Under the pieces are notes generated by a model. That model was not told the origin of the DNA. It saw only the letters and a program-made list of their open reading frames with translations, and did no database searches. A program made the translations under genes and the position numbers. Positions 26,501 through 40,798 of a stretch of DNA of 64,000 nucleotides are shown piece after piece. Location: assembly GCA_964057225.1 (NCBI GenBank), contig OZ059896.1, forward strand, positions 8,184,001 to 8,248,000. The letters run 5' to 3'. The DNA is from Auanema rhodensis (taxonomy: Eukaryota; Nematoda; Chromadorea; Rhabditida; Rhabditidae). Numbering within the stretch: position 1 is the stretch's first letter; each line of letters starts with the position of its first letter.

Positions 26501-26878
26501 ATGCCAATGAAAATATGCCGTATGTTCTTTTGAAAAAAAAAATATAAAAATTTATTTTTCTTTTGTTTAAGAAAATCTTCTGTTTTACCTGAATTATCAG
26601 CGATGTGTAATATGCTAGAAGAAATAGCGGAAACTCATCGAAGCATTCGTCGACGAAGTGAATTCAAAGGTCATAGAAAGCTTGTGAGTACTAAACGACA
26701 TTCTTATCGTTTTAAGATATTTTTTCTATTTTAGGTGGAACAGGAGTGGGCTCGAGTTTTTCAGCGTTTCGACTATTTTTTCTTATTTTTCTTTGAAGTT
26801 TTAAATTTGGTTGCATTAGGGATTTTTGTACGTGTTGCTTGGGATCCCGTACCCGAATTGCGTGAACAGATACTTTAA
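23514..26878 (+). CDS. Cys-loop ligand-gated ion channel subunit, cation type (LGC-like)
   Basis: Thirteen exons encode about 456 residues: 23514-23595, 23906-24027, 24564-24665, 24852-24904, 24950-25088, 25139-25228, 25307-25384, 25535-25672, 26117-26210, 26258-26350, 26396-26519, 26572-26683, 26735-26878. A signal peptide comes first, then the extracellular domain with Cys154 and Cys168 separated by exactly 13 residues, the defining Cys-loop containing FPFDY. Four membrane segments follow. M2 begins after a Glu-Lys pair (NEK then VSLGLGSLLAMTVLLGIVA), and the Glu at this spot is typical of cation-selective pores. Loop C lacks adjacent cysteines, so it is not a classical nicotinic alpha subunit. 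The M3-M4 loop is short and Arg-rich. The extension of the divergent nematode lgc group is likely, but the ligand is unknown. The ATG lies 7 bases after an acceptor at 23,506. The exon 5 donor (GTTGAT) is weak but required by the 13-residue loop. A poly(A) signal lies 45 bases after the stop. Confidence 0.92.
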
Positions 26879-28323
26879 AAGAATTTATACGAATCTATTC
26901 ATAATTTATTTGTTGATTTTTAAATAAAACATTTACATCGTTTTATAAAATATTATTTTAATTTCAAATTTATAGATAAATCCCCGCAACAACTTACACG
27001 AGAAAATGACATGATCACATGATTCATTCAGATATTTACCAGCCAAAAAGCAAACATTTTAAAAAACAAAAAACAATATTTATAAGAGCTTCTCAAAGAG
27101 CATTTTTTTTTCAAAATAATACAATGTAGATCTCAAATTTTATCATATCAGATGAGGGAAAACATCAAAAGTCATATGTTTTGATAATTTGAAAACCTAC
27201 AAGTAAAAATGATAAAATATTTTAAAATAATAGAAACTTGAATAAATCATTGATAATAAGTTATTTTACTTTATATGAGATATAACTAATAATAATAATT
27301 AATAGATTTCTGTTGAAAGAGCAACATTTTTCTGAAAAGATTGTGTGTTATCATCATCATTTTTCTTTCTTTTATTATATTTTACTGTTAGCTTGTACAA
27401 GTTTTGTTAAAATATATCTAATCTCTCTAATTCTAGATAATATCAGAGATTCACTAGAATATACTTTCAGAAAGATAGCAATTTCAACATAACACTGTAT
27501 TTATGTTGCCTAACTTAAACTTAAACTTTCAACTTGCATCGTTGAGCATTATTTATAAGTTTTATAAATAGCTAAGAACTTTTGGCATATTATCAGTAAT
27601 GAGACTTCTTTGTTGTTGATGTACTTACATATAAGTATGTGTGTATGTATAGTTAATTATAACAAGAAACCAGAAAAAAATCTTTTTTTTTTTTTATAAA
27701 TATAACAAGCATTTATATTACTTGTAGTACAACAAAAAATTATAACAAATACATTGATAATATCACGTATTATTAGAAATGTTTGTTATACATACATGTA
27801 AATAAGGAAATATATTAAATAGAGAACAATTAAGAAATATAATATGATTGACTTATGTTATGCATCTTCAATATGTAATTATGCTGTCATACTCGTATTT
27901 CTTTCAGAAATAATATTATTTTAACCGCAATTTATGAAATGTATTTCATGTACTATATGATAACTACAAAAATCTAGAGGGTTATTACCCGAAGCCGATA
28001 TAGTCAGTGACAAAAAAAAATTTTTAAATATCATATCCTTCAGATCATAATGGTTTTTTACTTTTTTTTTGTTAATTGATCTAAGAAAAATAAATTAAAA
28101 ATTGAAATAATTATGGATATTAGAAAAACAATTTTTTTTGAAAGGTATAATCTTTCTTGTAAAGAAACCATTTTATATGAATTCAATATGGGATACGTCA
28201 ATACCTTAATCGATATAATTCATTTTGAATATATTTGATGATCTAGAGAGTTGTATCATCTACATCGATTGTAGAAAATGTTGTTTTTTCATTTATAAGA
28301 AAACTATCAGTAACTGAAATTAA
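26879..28323. other. Intergenic region, convergent gene ends
   Basis: AT-rich DNA between the stop codons of the channel gene (+) and the GPCR gene (-). It should hold both 3' UTRs. Nothing else is recognised. Confidence 0.6.
26923..26928 (+). promoter_or_regulatory. Poly(A) signal of the channel gene
   Basis: AATAAA lies 45 bases after the stop codon. Confidence 0.6.
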
Positions 28324-29494
28324 TTAAAATATTAATAAAATTATTATATAATTTTTTTTACCACAAGGTGATTTAGCTAGAAGTTCACGTGATGTCAGAT
28401 GACTTGAATTATGTCGGTAATCCATAGATTTGCTAACAGATGGTGAAGTAGCTCCGAGAAAGATTCTTTCCGAAAATTTGCCATATCGTCTATAAGAAAA
28501 ATATTATAAATAAATAAATAAATAAATAGAATATAAGTTAGTTAGTTAGTTATATTACCTGAACAGGATTTGTCTGAACTTATGGGAAAATATCGCATAT
28601 ACGAAAAAGCTTAAGCTCATATTGCATAATCCCAAAAATACTCCAACTGTATTACCAATGCATATTCTACTATCGTTAACTACATGTGGTCCTATCATAG
28701 CAGCAAAAATAAAAGCAGGTACAGATGGTAGCTCTCCTAGTAGCTAAAAATAGCAAAAATAATTTATAAAATAAATAAAAATAAAATAAAAATTATATTA
28801 TATTATATGCTATATGCTAGTAAACTTTTTCCTCTCTTCAAATTTATAATAATATTATAGTTTTTGAAGTTTTTAATAGAAACTAGTTAGCTTAGCTATG
28901 TACTTGCGGTTATGAACATTGAATATGCCTATATGAGATGCATTTTGATGTTGTTTCTTTCTTTAAAAACATCTGAGCTTAAATTTATTTATATATTTTC
29001 TATTATTCAATTTCTGTATATGTGTATATAATATAATATTTTATATTGGAAATAGGATTCGTACAATGTCGTGAAAATCGAATAAAAAAACAAAATTGAT
29101 TCTTAATTATATTTAATTTTTTAATTTTAACTTAATTTGAATTATTTTCCATGTCAATTCTATCTTTTTGAAATCCACATCACGTACATTCATTCAGAAC
29201 TTCTCCTATTTCCTAACTCTTTTTCTATCATGAAAAAAAAGTTTTATAAAAGTATATTTATAAAATAATTTTAATATTAAAAAAAAAAAATTTTTTTTAA
29301 TTTAAATAGAGCACATATTGAAGTAAAAAGTTTGATTTGAACTGTAGATGATGAACAACTATTGTGTTTTGTAAGTTATAAAAAATAATCATAGAAATCT
29401 GTATTCTAAGTTTATTTCGAAATTCTAGATTTACCGAAAATTATTCGAAAAAATAGTTTTGTTTTACCTTCACTGGTAACAACAATAAAAATTA

Positions 29495-29536
<42 letters not shown>

Positions 29537-32500
29537 GTATTCAGGAAATATTTGATAATCTATCCCGTTCTGATCCAATTTCTATTTTTTTGCTTCATAT
29601 GTTAATCTATCTTCTTAAAAATGTGCTAACTTGAAACATGAAGCGTTAAAATGTATTGATTGTTGAATGAATTTAGAAGTAATTATTGAAAAGGTTAGTA
29701 TTACTTCTAGTTCATAGAAAATAATAGTTAAACTCGGTCAACGGTAACTATATATGTAACCCCTAGGGAGGATCATCTCAATTTAAGCTCAGGTTTGTCT
29801 CATACTAACCTAGCGTTAACATATGCTATTCAACCAGGTTTGTGAAGTGAGCATTAGGTTTGAAGACAAGTTATTTAGAAAAATCAGAAAAACCATATAC
29901 ATACATCTATATTATATATAGATATAGATAGATAGAGTTAGGTGAAGCTTCGTGTCAGACACTTCGACATCAGAGTCAGTTGGCATTTCGTGCAGTGTCA
30001 GAACCTCCTTTCACAGAATAAATGGGAGATTATGTGATTTTCATAGGTATTTATTTCGAAAAACAAAAAATAGGTACACGCTATACATATGCGTTTTTGA
30101 AGAAAAAGGAGCCAAAGATCAAAAAAATGATGCAATACATAAGATGTAACTTTGCATCGAAGCTGATCATCTGTGTTTTGCGAAGCTTATTTTGATATAA
30201 TGCATATATTAAATAATTTGTTCATTATGTTTGATAATAATTAAATAATATTACCTGTAAGAAAGTGGTTATCAGTGTAATGCGGGTTACACAACGTTTC
30301 TCCGAACTTAAATAAATTTAAAAATATTTTTTTAAAATTAAAATGAAGTTGATTACGTAAAATGTGTAGAATTTGGAAATTCAGCTTTTCGTAAAACTAG
30401 TCTATAAACAATTCGTGATGTCATATAGATAAGTAGACCCATTGGTAACACACTAGCTAATAGTAAATGCGTTATTGTATGAAGACGTTCAATGGTTTGC
30501 ATAACAGAATCTGAAAATATTAATAAAAAATTAAAATAATCTCAATTTAGTGTATTATTATAAATAAATAATATATAGTTACATATATATATATATAGTT
30601 ATAATAAAATATTGATTTAAAAACGAAAAATTGTTGTAAGATATAGACATACCTTGTGAAGCTAAAATCTGTACGATAACTCGATCACATTTATCCACCG
30701 TAATATATGCTTTTCTATTAATTGGATAAATTGACGATAAAGCAGATGCAAGACAGAAAATTGAGACATAACTTCTGAAATATAATTAATGAAATTCTCT
30801 TAAATTCGTCATTATTATTGAATTTGTTCAACAATAAGATTAAAAATACATTTTTCTTCTTTTTTTTTATAAATAACAAGTATATCTATATATATGTGTG
30901 TTTCTTCTAATTAATACCTTCGTAGGTTCCTTTTAGTACAAAGAGATTTTGAATGACTTGGATAGAAAACATGTAGATAACATTCACCCGTCATTAAGAC
31001 TGTAATCCTAAAACAAAAATATAAATTTTAATTAATTATTGTACAGTAACAAGATTTCGTTTTTTTTTTCTTTTTTTTTGGTTAAAAATTATATAATAAT
31101 ATTAATAAGACATTAAATATAATATACATTGGCAATATTTTGCTTATAAATTGCAATACTATAGCAGATGTCATGGTGAGTTTGATGAGTTTTTTTACAA
31201 ATTCAAATAGTAAACTCTTATATTATATTTCAAAATGAAAGTATGAGTCATACTCAGACATAACAATAATAGTTCGTATAAAGGTTCTCTTGTCTTTAAT
31301 TCTTTTAAGGTAATTTTGCATGAAATCTCGTATATTATACAAAAACATTAGTGACAAGTGTAGCTTTTTCATATATTTTGTTGTCATTTTTTCATTTTTT
31401 TTCTGGAAAAATGCGTAAGAATCTTTACGTAGATGAAAAACAAATGTTCCTTTTGAATTAATAATGGCTTGTGGCTACTTTAACATGTAAACATAGCCAG
31501 TTTAGAAGGGATTGGAAGAACCTTTCAGGATGAATAGATCATTGAGTACAGATGTATGTGATTTGAACCAAGACGTTTTAACGATTTTTGAATTATAATA
31601 TATTTTTTATTCTATTTTTATATTAATTTTATTATTATTATTATTATTTTAATATTTTAAATTAACTAACCACATTGAACAAAATCCAAAGACATTAACA
31701 AAGTAAGCTTGATATGGATAATATGCCCAGTATATATGATCGAAATCTGAATTTGGTTCCCAAACTCCAACAGTTCGTAATGCTTGAGGTAGCAATGAGA
31801 CCATGGTTATACTGTTTATAAGCTGAAAACGATTTGATTCATTCAAGGAAAGTTTATTATTATCCTTATTTATACTTTTTTCGTTGATATTGTTTTATTT
31901 TTCGCAAAAAAAACCGTATTGTTTACTTTATTTTTTCAATTTAGTTTAATGAAATCATAAATATAGAAATATATTTGAAATAAAGATGTAAGTTATTTAA
32001 TTAATTAATTATTGTTTAATGAAAATTCTTATTTTTCACTTTTTCTATTTTTTCAGAAAAGTTCTGTCCCTCTTATTTTATTTTATGAAACAGGAATGAA
32101 AAAGTCATCTAGATGAACTTAATGAGAAACATGAATTTGATGAACAGGATCGTACTACTGATTCTGATTTCAATTAATTTTTTTTTCAATTTGAACTCTT
32201 GTAGGTAATGCAACATAACGAAAGATAATTCCATCAAAAAAAACAATTTTAAAGGTTCTTTCAAAAAAATGTTTCAAAATGAATTTTAAGAGTAAAGCGG
32301 GATTATTGGTTTAAGGGATATTAATCATAGTGGTTGTTGATTAAATAATTAGAAGATTATAAAGGAAAATATGAAGTTCATATAAAAAAAATATAATAAA
32401 ACAAACTTTAATATAATTAGTTTTGATAATTCTGGATTATAAATAAATATCTAATTGTATATATTATGTGATGTATTACTCTATCAAATATGTTTTTCCG

Positions 32501-33127
32501 GTTTTCATCAGAAACTCATTTTTTAGATTAAAAAAAGTCTGAGATAAACTTACTAAACGAGCACATAACATGCGAATCGCCAAATAGTAGCGAATCTGAT
32601 CAGAATTGTAGATGAGCACATTGATACAGTTGCCAAACATAGCCCATGTAAAGACAAACAGGAATCCAATGCCCATCAGAAATATATGAAATGGCGTATC
32701 CTCACATCTTGCCTGTCAATTCATACACTAAGACATAATCAAATATTATAAAATTCTGATTTAATTTTCATTAAAGACTATTTTTTTTTCGTTAAAATCT
32801 TACTCATCTTTCGTGTTTTCTATCTTTTTCTTCATTTAAACTTAGTTCAATCCCAGAGGGGAATAGTAGCTTCTCTTTCATTGAAATGAAGATCTATGAT
32901 AGAAGTGAAAACAAGATGAGAAGCTATTAAAACATATAAACAATATATATATATATATATATATATATGAGGAAGAGGAAGGAAATTAAGGTTTTGAGTG
33001 AAATGCATCGTTTTACCTCCAGTTGTTCACATGGATTTCTCATCATATCACGGAGTACACCGAATAATGTTTGAAGCTTATGATCATCTCCTATACGACC
33101 AAGTTCAGTTCTGTTGTTATTCATCAT
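28324..33127 (-). CDS. FMRFamide-receptor-like class A GPCR
   Basis: Nine exons read from high to low coordinates encode about 396 residues: 33017-33127, 32554-32712, 31671-31822, 30918-31007, 30653-30774, 30357-30510, 30255-30306, 28559-28743, 28324-28489. Seven hydrophobic segments fit a rhodopsin-class receptor. TM1 carries FGNCINVLIYNS (the GNxxN motif), followed by IRYYLAIRMLCARL at TM2. The loop YPYQAYFVNVFGFCSMW leads to TM3. TM7 ends NMSLSFFVYAIFSHKFRQ. This pattern resembles nematode frpr and dmsr neuropeptide receptors, which sit in the plasma membrane of neurons, muscle or gland. DRY is replaced by Glu-Cys-Tyr, and the TM7 NPxxY region is degenerate. The stop codon is the first in frame, but a donor-like GGTAAA just upstream could give another tail. 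An intron of about 1.5 kb (28,744-30,254) contains an ATT microsatellite. Ligand and paralogue are not assignable. Confidence 0.88.
29497..29535. repeat. (ATT)n microsatellite in a GPCR intron
   Basis: About 13 ATT/TTA units within the long intron between 28,744 and 30,254. A TAAA tetranucleotide run lies at about 28,504-28,528. Confidence 0.95.
32943..32968. repeat. (TA)n microsatellite in GPCR intron 1
   Basis: About 13 TA units. A second TA run at 33,428-33,459 lies just upstream of the GPCR start. Confidence 0.9.
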
Positions 33128-33424
33128 CTTCTATTTCTAAATTAAACATTTTGAAATTCAATAATTTAGGATATAAAATAATTTGTTTCATATGTTTGTT
33201 ACTTTCTAACATTAGCTGATATTAGTAATAATTTAGACAAGAATAATATATAATAATTTGATATAATTAATATCAGGTAATGTTAAATCATATGAATCAT
33301 CATAAGTTAAGAAAGAATGACAAATAAATGAAAATTAAGGAATATAGACAATTAAATAATGACACAGGACTGCAATATATGGCTTGACTATATATCTATA
33401 TGATCATTCATTGTATTTGCTTTC

Positions 33425-33462
<38 letters not shown>

Positions 33463-36400
33463 GTATATATATAGTTTATATATCAGTTTGAAAAACAAAA
33501 TGAATATGTGAAGAAAAATATTCATCAGTTGCAGCTTTATTACTGTTTGATCCAGATAAAATAAAAATCCTGGTAATGAAGATGTGTAAGATTATCTGTA
33601 TTAAGCCATAAGACAGAAAAACAGCAAATGTCATGCATTCGTTGTAGTCGACCTATCTAGCAGTTTAGACATAGATAAGTTCATTCAATAGTTTTGTGAT
33701 GGTAAAGCTGAGAAAATGGGCGGGAGTTTTTGAAGTTTGACGGCACCGCCTTCTGATAAGTTAAACGATTAACCATAATAATCATGCAATAGCAAGAAAA
33801 TGAGAAACAAAGAAAGAAAATAGGAGTAAACGATGAAGGCAAAAGTAGGAAGAGGGGGGAGAGAGAGAAGGAATCAAAGAGAGAGAACGATGCTAGAAAG
33901 ACAATAGTGAAGAAGCGGTGAAAGGGGGGAGAACATGAAGTAGAGAGATAAATACAAAGAGAAAATTTCACTTAAAAGTGAAAAAACAGAAATGATTTTG
34001 ATCTTTGAAATCTTATGACTAATATTATATGGCAAAATTATAGCCTTATATTATAGAATATTGGTGAAATGTCAGTCCAAGTACGTAATAGCATGGTTTT
34101 ATCAAATATATAATTATTTCTCTAAAGAGATAGAGAGACAACTTTTTTTTTTGAAAAATAGGTAGCTAATATGACGGAAATGAGCAGTAAGAGGAATTTA
34201 AAGAAATGTATGTGGTCTGAATTTTATAAGCTGCAGGTGAATATCTTAGAACTTCTGGAGCAGCATTGGATCGGAAACGATACGGACGCCCTTAGGAAAA
34301 AAGTGAATTGACAGCATTTCCCCAATAATTCAAGTATTCTGATGTTTTTGTTTTCAGAATAGAATATTGAGTGAACGGATAAAAGAAAAAAGGAGATATT
34401 GGGCTAGTCTTCATATTATAACGTTCGTATGTTGACAATGTGAGGAAAATGATTTTGAAATTGTTCAAAAAATGAGATGAAAAAGGTTTGTTTTCATTAA
34501 ATTCATTTCTGGATATTTTGGTCATTAGAAAGATTTACATTTCTTTTTTTAAGCTATTCTCAACACATGAATACATTTAATTTTTTTTTTTCTGAAAAAA
34601 ATTGATGTTAAGAAAATTTTTTTTGATTTAATTAAGGAAAATCATTAAATAAATCAGAATTTAGTAACAAAAAATAATAAATTTCAATAACATGATTAAT
34701 CAGTTATTATAGTTAATTTTCTTTTGTAGATTTATATTTATAACATCATACATGTTAGTTGTTAATCATTTTGATATCGTTTATAATTCTTTTAAATTAT
34801 TCAATTACAATTCTTTCATATATTCTATTTTGTATGTTATGAAAAGTAAGTTCAAAACTCAAACATGGAAGATACATACAAAAACAGGAGAATAAAGATA
34901 TACTGACGAAATACAAAGAGGAAATGAATTTATTGAATTATTCTTTTATAACTTAATTAGTGTTTTATTATTATATCTACAATAATCTTCTTAATGTTTT
35001 TTTTTTACAAATAAATTGGTAAATTATGAATCAATGTATACGGTAATAAATTTATATTATTAATATATTAAAAATAATTTTTTTGTTTTGTATCATTGTT
35101 TGAATTTGAATGTTTTTTTTATTAATAATTCAAATAATTATTGATAACAAATTGTAAAACATAGAAAGAATTATCAAAACTTCAAGACTATTCAAGCTTT
35201 ATATTGAAGTAAAATCTCGAAAAAAGAAACATTCACGTTATCATCAGAAAGTTTTTCCGAAATTTTGAAGCTTACAGTGGTTAAAATTTGAAATTTTGCT
35301 TTTTATATAGAAACAATGATTTTTGGTTAAATAATTTCTTAAAGTTGATGTCAACGATATTCAAACCAATTTTTAATGATATGTCAATGAATGCTCGAAA
35401 TAAAGGTTTTGAAAAACAGACAAGAAACTATAATTTCTTTAAGCAAGCCATTTGAGCTTATTTCTTATCGACACAAAAAAAAACTTAAATGTTCAATTGT
35501 AATGAACCGTTAAAAAAATAAATTTGACAACAAAGTTAAAAGAAAACAAAATAATTTTTTTTAAATTAACAAGTCCTCATTAGAAAATCTGCAATAGTTG
35601 CTAAAGGCGTTATGAGAATATCATCTCAACATATTTGAAGAAAAGAGATGAAAGCGCTATTTAGAAAATGAAATATTTAGCTGAAAAATCAAAATAAAAT
35701 AAATATTTTGTCAACAATTTTTTGAAACATTGGTATATTAGACTGAAGAGCAATAGAGTTCGTTCTTAGTTTAATGCAACGGTTTTCAGTTTCTCAACTG
35801 AATATTTAAATTTTAAATTATTCTTTAGTCTTGAATACAATTAGTAAATTCTCAAAGCTATAGAATAATAATTATGTTCTTTCTTAATTAGTCTAGTTGA
35901 GGGGTTAAAGGTGAACAGCTATATTACATTAAACGAAAAGGTAAGAGTTTACATAATATTTTCAAGAAAAAAAATTGTTCCTGTTGACTGCTAAAGGCAT
36001 TTCATTCTTAAAACTTAAACACAGATATAAATATATATATATGTGTGTGTGTAAAACTATATATCTATATATGTTCTTATGTATAGTTATTTTATTCATT
36101 TTTTTTCCTTTTTTTGAATCCAAAAAAAAAAAGAATATATGTATGTACGTACACATATCCTTCATTATGGTCTTTTTTTCATCTATTATAATCTTCCTTA
36201 TTTTTGAAAACATTGTACTTGAATAGAAATAAGTTTTGATTCAGTTCAACATATTATGAGAACAAACTGATGTTTTAAATTAAAACAAAGAATAGAAATT
36301 ATATTTAAAAATAAATAAAAAAATAAAAAATGATAAGCTACAACAAAAATTTCATTGAAATATACGAAAGATATGAAGATAGTAAACATTCTTCTTCTTT

Positions 36401-37477
36401 AAAATGTGAAATTAAATATAAGTTTGATAGAACATTGATATATAAGTTCTCAAATTTAATATAAAGTTATGATTAAAAATTGAAATTATAAGAATATAGA
36501 TGTTCCAATATATTATAATATATAAACTTAAATAAAATTGGAGAATCAGTAGAATATGATTATAACAGAGAGGTAAAACAAAAGAATAAGAAAAACGAGA
36601 TATATTATATTAGAAAAATAATAAAATATAAAATAAACAACAACATAACACCTATATCCATATATGTCTTTGTTTATTATAAATTAATTGAAACATAATA
36701 TTCGTTTTCTTTCTTTAACGATAATATACTATTAAGTTGAAAGTTGAAACTATACTAATGATATGGATAACATCATTAGTTAAATATTCTTTTTATGAAA
36801 ACAACTATCAAAATGATGGAAATTAAGATATACAATCAGTATACTACTGTTATAATCTTTAGAACTTTGAACAAATCATTATATGAATTATAAAGATATT
36901 ATATATTAGGAATATCTGATATAGAAAGTGGAAACAGAAAAATGACAGGTATAGACAATAATATAAAAGAAAAATTCTGTAATATTTATATATATCTCTA
37001 TTCAAAAATGGAGAAAATGATGTGTATTTAGTTTGAAAAAAAGAAGGAAGAAGGTGAATGACAAAATGTTTATTCAGATTTTACTTATTTATTTATTCAG
37101 ATAAATTCAATTTTATTTTAATGACATTAATAACTTTTAATAGAATTATACTTTCTTTTCAGAATCTTAATTAGAAAATATGTTTGTATTATTCGAACAA
37201 AGGAAGATTAGTAGAAGATATTATTGATTTAGTATCATATTTTCTTTTTAATCAAAATATGTTGATCTGTATATTTAATCCATAATAATAGTTTATATAA
37301 TGTATTATGTGAGAATGAAAGATACTATTTCATATCAAAAAGGTGTGAGAGGGGAGATTAGAATCATTGGAAATAATAAATTTTAAAAAAATAATAGTTT
37401 ATTTACAAATATATATTTCAATCAGTTAGCCATCTAAATCGTCGAACTATATTTCAAGCGGTAAGGTGAACGCTGAA

Positions 37478-37586
<109 letters not shown>

Positions 37587-38360
37587 AGAAGGAGAGAGGG
37601 GCTCAAACAGAGAGGAAAGGTTATTGGGAAAGAAGAGCTAGGAAGACAAAGTGGACGGGCCAAAAGAAAATGAGCATAAAAGTTATTCGATTGAAAAAAT
37701 TTTTAAGTATAATCGAATTGCGTCTGGACATATTAATGCAAAAATTTTCAGTAGTGTTCTAAAACGAAAAGATATTGTTTGTTTCGTTTAAGACCCAAAT
37801 ATTGATAAAAGGTGTTAAAATCAAGTCAAATAGTCAAGTCCTGAAAACAAAAGATGAAACATTCCAAGCAGATGAGCAAAATATTCCGAGGAAAATTTAT
37901 AATTAAATTACAAATAAAAATATATTTTGAGCATAAGAGTTGTTGCTTGAGATTGAAAATGACCTCAAAGATAGAGAGAGGGGTAAGATGAGAGACATGG
38001 AGATGTCATGGAGAGACGAATGATAGACAGAGGAGTGATAGACAGAGGAAGAGAGAAAGAAGCAGGGAGAGAGAAACCAATATATGGATAGAACTCCGCA
38101 GGTCTCTTTCAAATTTAGTATAAAGCCTATTGAAAAATATCACAAATATACTAATTATTTTTTGCAGGTTATACAAATTTAGGAAATATAAAAGCGACTA
38201 GCAGAACTTGTTCGTTGTCCTTAGTTCAGGGCTGATAACCAACGGCTGGAGCTCATTTTATGTTTTGCTTCTCAAAACTGTTGCATACAAGAAAATCACA
38301 TGTTGCTTTCCCCCGCAAATTTCCCCTATACTACGAAGAACACATAACAGTTTTCTTTCA

Positions 38361-38389
38361 CATCTCTCTCTCTCTCTCTTTCTCTCTCT
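38361..38389. repeat. (CT)n repeat
   Basis: CT array on the + strand, of opposite strand polarity to the GA array 0.8 kb to its left. Confidence 0.9.
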
Positions 38390-40798
38390 AACTTATGCTT
38401 TGTCTTCTTTATTCTCTTTCAACATCAGTTCATTTGCTAGTATTCAATTCCTAGTAAATTTTACAATAACAATGACTGTTATACGGTTTAACTAACGAAA
38501 GATCACAATTTCCTAATTATCAACGTTCAAATGAGAATATCAGTGAACATATGTATAGAGGAAACAAAAAACAAGGTTCAAGCTTCTCTTGAAATATTTA
38601 CCGATTCTTCTATTCAATTACAGCTTTCACATATATATATATATATATATATAATAAATTATTTTTTATCTAAACTTCAGCATCATATTGATAGCAAAGT
38701 AAAATATTTAAATTTGAACTTATATTATATCTATCTATTCTATCTATATATGCATATATTCTCCAGGGTTTTTTGCATAATGTTTCAAAGAAGCCAATTA
38801 AAGATTCAAAAAAACATAATTAATAGTTTAAACTTTTTAATTGCAATATTAAAGAAAATATAAAGACTTATATAATATATTTATCACCATTTTGAAGTTT
38901 CTTTTTCCTTTTCAAAAGCTGACTTTAAAGTTAAACCAAAGGCCGAAAAAAAAAGAAGAAAATGAAAACAAAAACACAACCGTGTTGAATGTCAAAAAAC
39001 TATAGAATGAGTTTTCTTTTTTTTATGTAATTTATAATATTCATTTGAAAAGATAATACACCAAAATAAAGTTGCAATTTCCATTGAGATAATTTATAAA
39101 AGAAAAAGGAAATAAAAGATCAAACTATTTGCAGAAACATGAATTTCATAAACAAATTTATCATTTGAATTAGTTTTAAAAAAATAAATGTATTGTGTGA
39201 AGTATATCCTTACGTATACATATATGTATTTATTTAATTAAAATGAAAAAAAATAAGGAAAAGACCTAAATGATAGTATATTGACGTGCGAAAACCAGAT
39301 GAGACTATCGAAAAAAAACAAAGTTCTGACAAATATTTGAAAAAAAAAAAAAAAAAAGAAATCTAATTGTATATATATAAAATATATGTATATTGAGATA
39401 TGTACCTATATATACATACATATATATATACAGATAGATAGATAGAGATGCATATAGGTATAATAGATATATGTATAATTAGAGCTATTCATATAGCTCT
39501 TTGCATATATGTATTTGGGTATGCACAGTAAACCATATTTTCTTTTCTTTCTTTTTTTCTTGTTTATTGTAAAAGAATAAAAGTGCTTCACTTCATGCAT
39601 TTTTAATTAAAAAAAAAGAAAACTACAACAAAAAAAGCAGCATCTGTATTATAGCAAATTTACTCAAGTTGTCCTTGATATTTCTGTTTCTGAGGGTCTT
39701 GCAATCAGATGAGCTTGTTTTGTTTACGCATGAACAAGAAACAGTTAAAGTCAATGTGATATATGATCTTGGCTTATTTTACCTCCTTTCAAATGAGTTA
39801 TTTGTTTTCTTTTTTTCGACTTTTATAATGGAATTATAGTTATATGTAACTATCCTTATTTCAGCTTAATTTTATATTATTTCTATAATAATCTTACTAA
39901 ATTTATAAAAGATAAAGGAATCATACATATATATAGATACAGATAGATATAGATATAGATATATATACTTCTTTAATTTGTATTAAAATATTATTTTAAT
40001 TCAACAAAATAAAAATTTAATTATTTATAAATAGTTTAAGAAAACATAGTTAATAACTTCTACATAACTTTAACCAGCGATCATTCTTAAATAAAAGTTC
40101 TTGAATTTAAAACTTAAAAATATTCTTAAAATACTTTGAAATATAAATACTAATTAATAAAAAGAAATTTTTAATTTTAGAAAAAATTCTTAGCAAATAC
40201 TAACTTTGAAAAATGAAAAACATAAATGTCAAAAGAAGAAGAAGCTGAAAAGAGATACTCGACCTAAAAAAACTCAAAACATAGTGACAAGTCATAGGCG
40301 ATAACATAAAAATTTAGATTTGAATATTATACTATATTAAATTTATTATTATATATAGATATATCAAAAAAACACTAATAACAACAAATAAACAAATAAA
40401 ATCATATTTGAATCTTTATAATAGAAAATAAATATTTCAAATATATAAATTATAATCAATATAATCTGTGTTTCAAGGAACGGAAGTATTTGCCGTTTTT
40501 ACATAATTAATTACTTTAGTTACTTACTATATTATAATTGGAAATATTTATTTCATCCAATAATAGTTTATAGTCATTTAGACCATTTTTTATTCTGTGA
40601 ACAATCTTTTATTGACTGGAAATTATTTTAGAAGCATTATATGCAATGTTTATTCTCCAAAAACTCTTTGCGCAATTAAATTCGTTTGTTTAAATTTTGA
40701 TACTTAGTTAAAGAAAGTATTGGCAAATGAATCATTTATAGATCAATTTAGTCAGATAATTGAGAACACATACACTTCTTCAACTTCTTCTTCTTCAA

